From Chthoniobacter sp. (GTDB lineage Bacteria; Verrucomicrobiota; Verrucomicrobiia; Chthoniobacterales; Chthoniobacteraceae): DNA of 33,825 nucleotides. The first letter of the stretch is position 1. The number at the start of each line of letters is the position of its first letter. Positions 31,636 through 33,825 of this stretch are shown piece after piece. The translations under genes were made by a program, and so were the position numbers. The stretch is taken from the NCBI GenBank assembly GCA_028293645.1, contig JAQGOK010000170.1, positions 1 to 33,825 on the forward strand, in the 5' to 3' direction. The notes below the pieces were generated by a model. That model saw only the letters and a list, made by a program, of their open reading frames with translations, was not told where the DNA came from and did not search any database.

Positions 31636-33825
31636 CTAAACGGAGCGGCGTCGGCGCATGCCGAGCAACGCGCCGAGACCAGAGAGTAGCGAAACCGCGG
31701 CGCCTGGCTCAGGGACCACTGTCAGCACAATATCGTTTCCGCCGTCGCCGAACTCGATTGTTCCCAAAAGGCCGCCGACGGTTCCGCTGAGGTTCGCACT
31801 GTTCGGATCGAAGCTGCCGATGATCGGCTGATCGCCATCGAACAGTGTGTACGCCCCGCTGCCGAAACCCGCGAGCGGGTTGAAGCTGAAGTCGTCGAAG
31901 GCAAGAAAGCCGAGGTCGATGACCAGCGGTCCGCCGACGGTCCGGATGCGATCGCTCGCTGCGGTCGTGGCCAGATCGAAGAGGAGCGCACGGCTGTTCA
32001 CCGCATTCACCCCGAGCGTAAGCTCGAACTGTCCGCCCGCGCTGAGGTTGGACGTCAGAGTCCCCACGCCACCGGTTCCGGGCGAAACCTTGCCGCCGGA
32101 AAGGAGCACAATGTTCCCCGAAAGCGCCGCTGCCGGAATGATCGTTCCGGTGCCGCCGAGAGTGCCGGCGCCTTGCACTTCCACGCGCGCCGTGCCGTTG
32201 AGCGTGCCGGTCACAACCAGGGAGCCAGCGGCGATGATCGTGTCTCCGGTGTATGGGCTGGTGCCGCTCAACGTCATCGTGCCAGGCCCCGCTTTGGTCA
32301 GACCGCCGGCGCCGCCGAGCGTCGCGTTGCGATTGATGAGCGGCGCGGAGACGTTCAAGTCGCTCCCGGCTGTCGCGTCCGCGACGTTGAAGGTGGTGTT
32401 GCTGTTCAGGTGAAAGCCGTTGAAGGCGTTGCCGGCGCCGTTCACCGAAATCGTCGAGGCGCTCGTGCCGCCGGTGGTCACGTCGCCTGAGAAGTTGAAG
32501 GACTGGAAACCGGCGCCATTGCCGCCCGAAGTGCTCAAAGTGCCGCCATTCAACAGCACCGGTCCGAGCGTGGTGAATTGGTTCACATTATTCGTCACCA
32601 CCGCGCCCGCATTGATCACGACCCGCGCGACCACCGCGGAGCCCGCGCCGCCGAAAGTGTCGCTCGCGGTAAAGCGAAGGGTGCCGCCGGTATTGACCGT
32701 GATGTCTCGCACCACCTGCATGTTGCCCAGCGCACTCGTGGCGGGGTTCGGAGTGTTGTTTGCCAGGGCGACCGCAAGCGTTCCGCCGTTGACGCTCACC
32801 GGACCGGAAAAGTCGCTCGCGCCGTTCACGACCACGGTGCCGGTGCCCTCCTTGAGCATCGTGCCGTCGCCGGACACCACCCGGGTTAAGGTCCACTCGC
32901 CCCCAAGTCCCAGGATGCCCGGCGTATTGATCTGCACCGTGCCGCCGCCGATCGTGTTCGTCTGCACGCCATTGGGGATCAGGTTGAACGCCAGCTTACC
33001 GTTGTTGATCGTGATCGCGTTCATGGAATGGCCGACGATCAAAACGTTGATGATCTCCTGCGTGGCAGGGCCGTCCTTGATGAGGTTCAAACCGCCGCCG
33101 GTTTGATTCCGGATGATGCCGGCGAAGCTGTGATCGGTCGTCGTATTCAGGCGCAAGGTCGCGACCGCAACGGTCGATCCGCCGCCGGCCGGCGTGTTCA
33201 CCTCATCATTCTGAATAATGGACAGGGTGTTGCTCAAAGGGGAGTCGATGCCGGCCAGGGTTTGCTCGGTGCCCCGGAGCATGAACTTCGCGTCGCGGGC
33301 TCCGTTGGCGAAGTTCAGAACCGTGTTTTCCCCGAACTGCGCGCCCGGTGCATTGGCGATCAGGAAAACCGTATTGTTGCCGTCGCCCAAGGTGATCTTC
33401 GGCGAAACGAGAGGGACATTGGCGCCCGCGCCCGCAGCGACGAGGGCTCCGTCGGTAATCAAAACCGGGCCGAAGAGCGAGTTGCTCCCGGTCAGCGTAA
33501 GCACCGCGGGACCCGTCTTCGTGAGGCCCAGCGCGCGGCTCACTCCATCATTGATGCTGCCGTCGAATGTTCCGTCAGCGGACTGATGGACCGCCAGAAT
33601 GCTCGTGCCAGGGCCGACGCCGTTGTCGGTCACGGTGCCGGTGGTGCCGGTCAGCGAGTTGGCGTTCACGTTGTTGCCATTCAGATCCAGCGTGCCGCCG
33701 GTGAAGAAGAGCGAGATCCCATTGGTGAGCGCGTTGGGCCCGCCGAGCTTTACGGTGCCGGTCTCCAGATCCAGCCCGCCACCGATTGCGCTGCCAAAGG
33801 TGTTCGTGCCGATCAGCGTCAGGAT
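31636..33825 (-). CDS. Exported beta-strand-repeat PEP-CTERM protein, N-terminus beyond window
   Basis: The C-terminal 729 residues of a large exported protein; the frame remains open to the window edge, with repeat sequence (ILTLIGTNTFGSAIGGG) in the last bases, so the GTG at 33669 is internal and not a start. The visible part is almost entirely autotransporter-associated beta-strand repeats: TKTGPAVLTLTGSNSLFGPVLITDG, MLKEGTGTVVVNGASDFSGPVSVNGG and LTKAGPGTMTLSGTSPYTGDTIIAAG are successive copies of the unit. A final beta-rich segment of about 120 residues leads to the PEP-CTERM tail: VVPEPGA, a hydrophobic helix, then RRRRSV. The architecture of its C-terminus parallels the 1697-aa protein on the other side of the lamin-tail gene. 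The gene ends with TAG at 31636. Likely a cell-surface protein of unknown ligand. Confidence 0.9.
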   Translation of the reverse strand: MLTLIGTNTFGSAIGGGLDLETGTVKLGGPNALTNGISLFFTGGTLDLNGNNVNANSLTGTTGTVTDNGVGPGTSILAVHQSADGTFDGSINDGVSRALGLTKTGPAVLTLTGSNSLFGPVLITDGALVAAGAGANVPLVSPKITLGDGNNTVFLIANAPGAQFGENTVLNFANGARDAKFMLRGTEQTLAGIDSPLSNTLSIIQNDEVNTPAGGGSTVAVATLRLNTTTDHSFAGIIRNQTGGGLNLIKDGPATQEIINVLIVGHSMNAITINNGKLAFNLIPNGVQTNTIGGGTVQINTPGILGLGGEWTLTRVVSGDGTMLKEGTGTVVVNGASDFSGPVSVNGGTLAVALANNTPNPATSALGNMQVVRDITVNTGGTLRFTASDTFGGAGSAVVARVVINAGAVVTNNVNQFTTLGPVLLNGGTLSTSGGNGAGFQSFNFSGDVTTGGTSASTISVNGAGNAFNGFHLNSNTTFNVADATAGSDLNVSAPLINRNATLGGAGGLTKAGPGTMTLSGTSPYTGDTIIAAGSLVVTGTLNGTARVEVQGAGTLGGTGTIIPAAALSGNIVLLSGGKVSPGTGGVGTLTSNLSAGGQFELTLGVNAVNSRALLFDLATTAASDRIRTVGGPLVIDLGFLAFDDFSFNPLAGFGSGAYTLFDGDQPIIGSFDPNSANLSGTVGGLLGTIEFGDGGNDIVLTVVPEPGAAVSLLSGLGALLGMRRRRSV

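Noticed and set aside
33502-33669. GTG at 33669 as the start of the right-edge protein
   Set aside because: The same frame continues with typical repeat sequence to the window end, so the gene is simply truncated by the window.

Overview
The window looks like high-GC chromosomal DNA from a free-living Verrucomicrobiota member (PVC superphylum). This is inferred from a membrane-bound-dehydrogenase-like protein with a C-terminal CxxCH haem module, very large secreted proteins built from autotransporter-associated beta-strand repeats ending in PEP-CTERM tails, a lamin-tail/CotH giant protein, several GTG/TTG starts and mostly weak Shine-Dalgarno sites. No rRNA, tRNA, insertion sequence or CRISPR array was seen.

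Region 1 (1-11554, minus strand) is a compact hybrid biosynthetic operon. In transcription order it holds an A-PCP loading protein, a 2826-residue KS-AT-ACP-aminotransferase-C-A-PCP-TE megasynthase, an Sfp-type phosphopantetheinyl transferase and an ABC-2 export permease cut by the window edge. All four reading frames overlap end to start. The terminal adenylation domain carries the textbook threonine specificity code. The terminal thioesterase has cysteine instead of serine as nucleophile. Threonine beside a Cys-type thioesterase resembles the logic of beta-lactone formation in obafluorin, combined here with a PKS-aminotransferase beta-amino-acid unit. This is the most interesting system in the window.

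Region 2 (11712-14222) holds a divergent hexapeptide-repeat acetyltransferase (WcaF-like) and a HemW-type radical SAM protein, three bases apart. They run tail to tail, with no gap, into a SirB1/transglutaminase-like protein.

Region 3 (14408-20435, plus strand) holds a secreted PVC-type cytochrome c/beta-propeller protein, about 600 bases with no recognisable gene, then purF and purM, two steps of de novo purine synthesis.

Region 4 (20477-33825, minus strand) starts with a strong intrinsic terminator between purM and the facing gene. It then holds three giant exported proteins: a 1697-aa PA14/beta-strand-repeat PEP-CTERM protein, a 1892-aa lamin-tail/LamG/CotH protein, and a second beta-strand-repeat PEP-CTERM protein whose N-terminus lies beyond the window. 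They are probably surface or matrix proteins; the exosortase needed to process the PEP-CTERM tails is not in the window.
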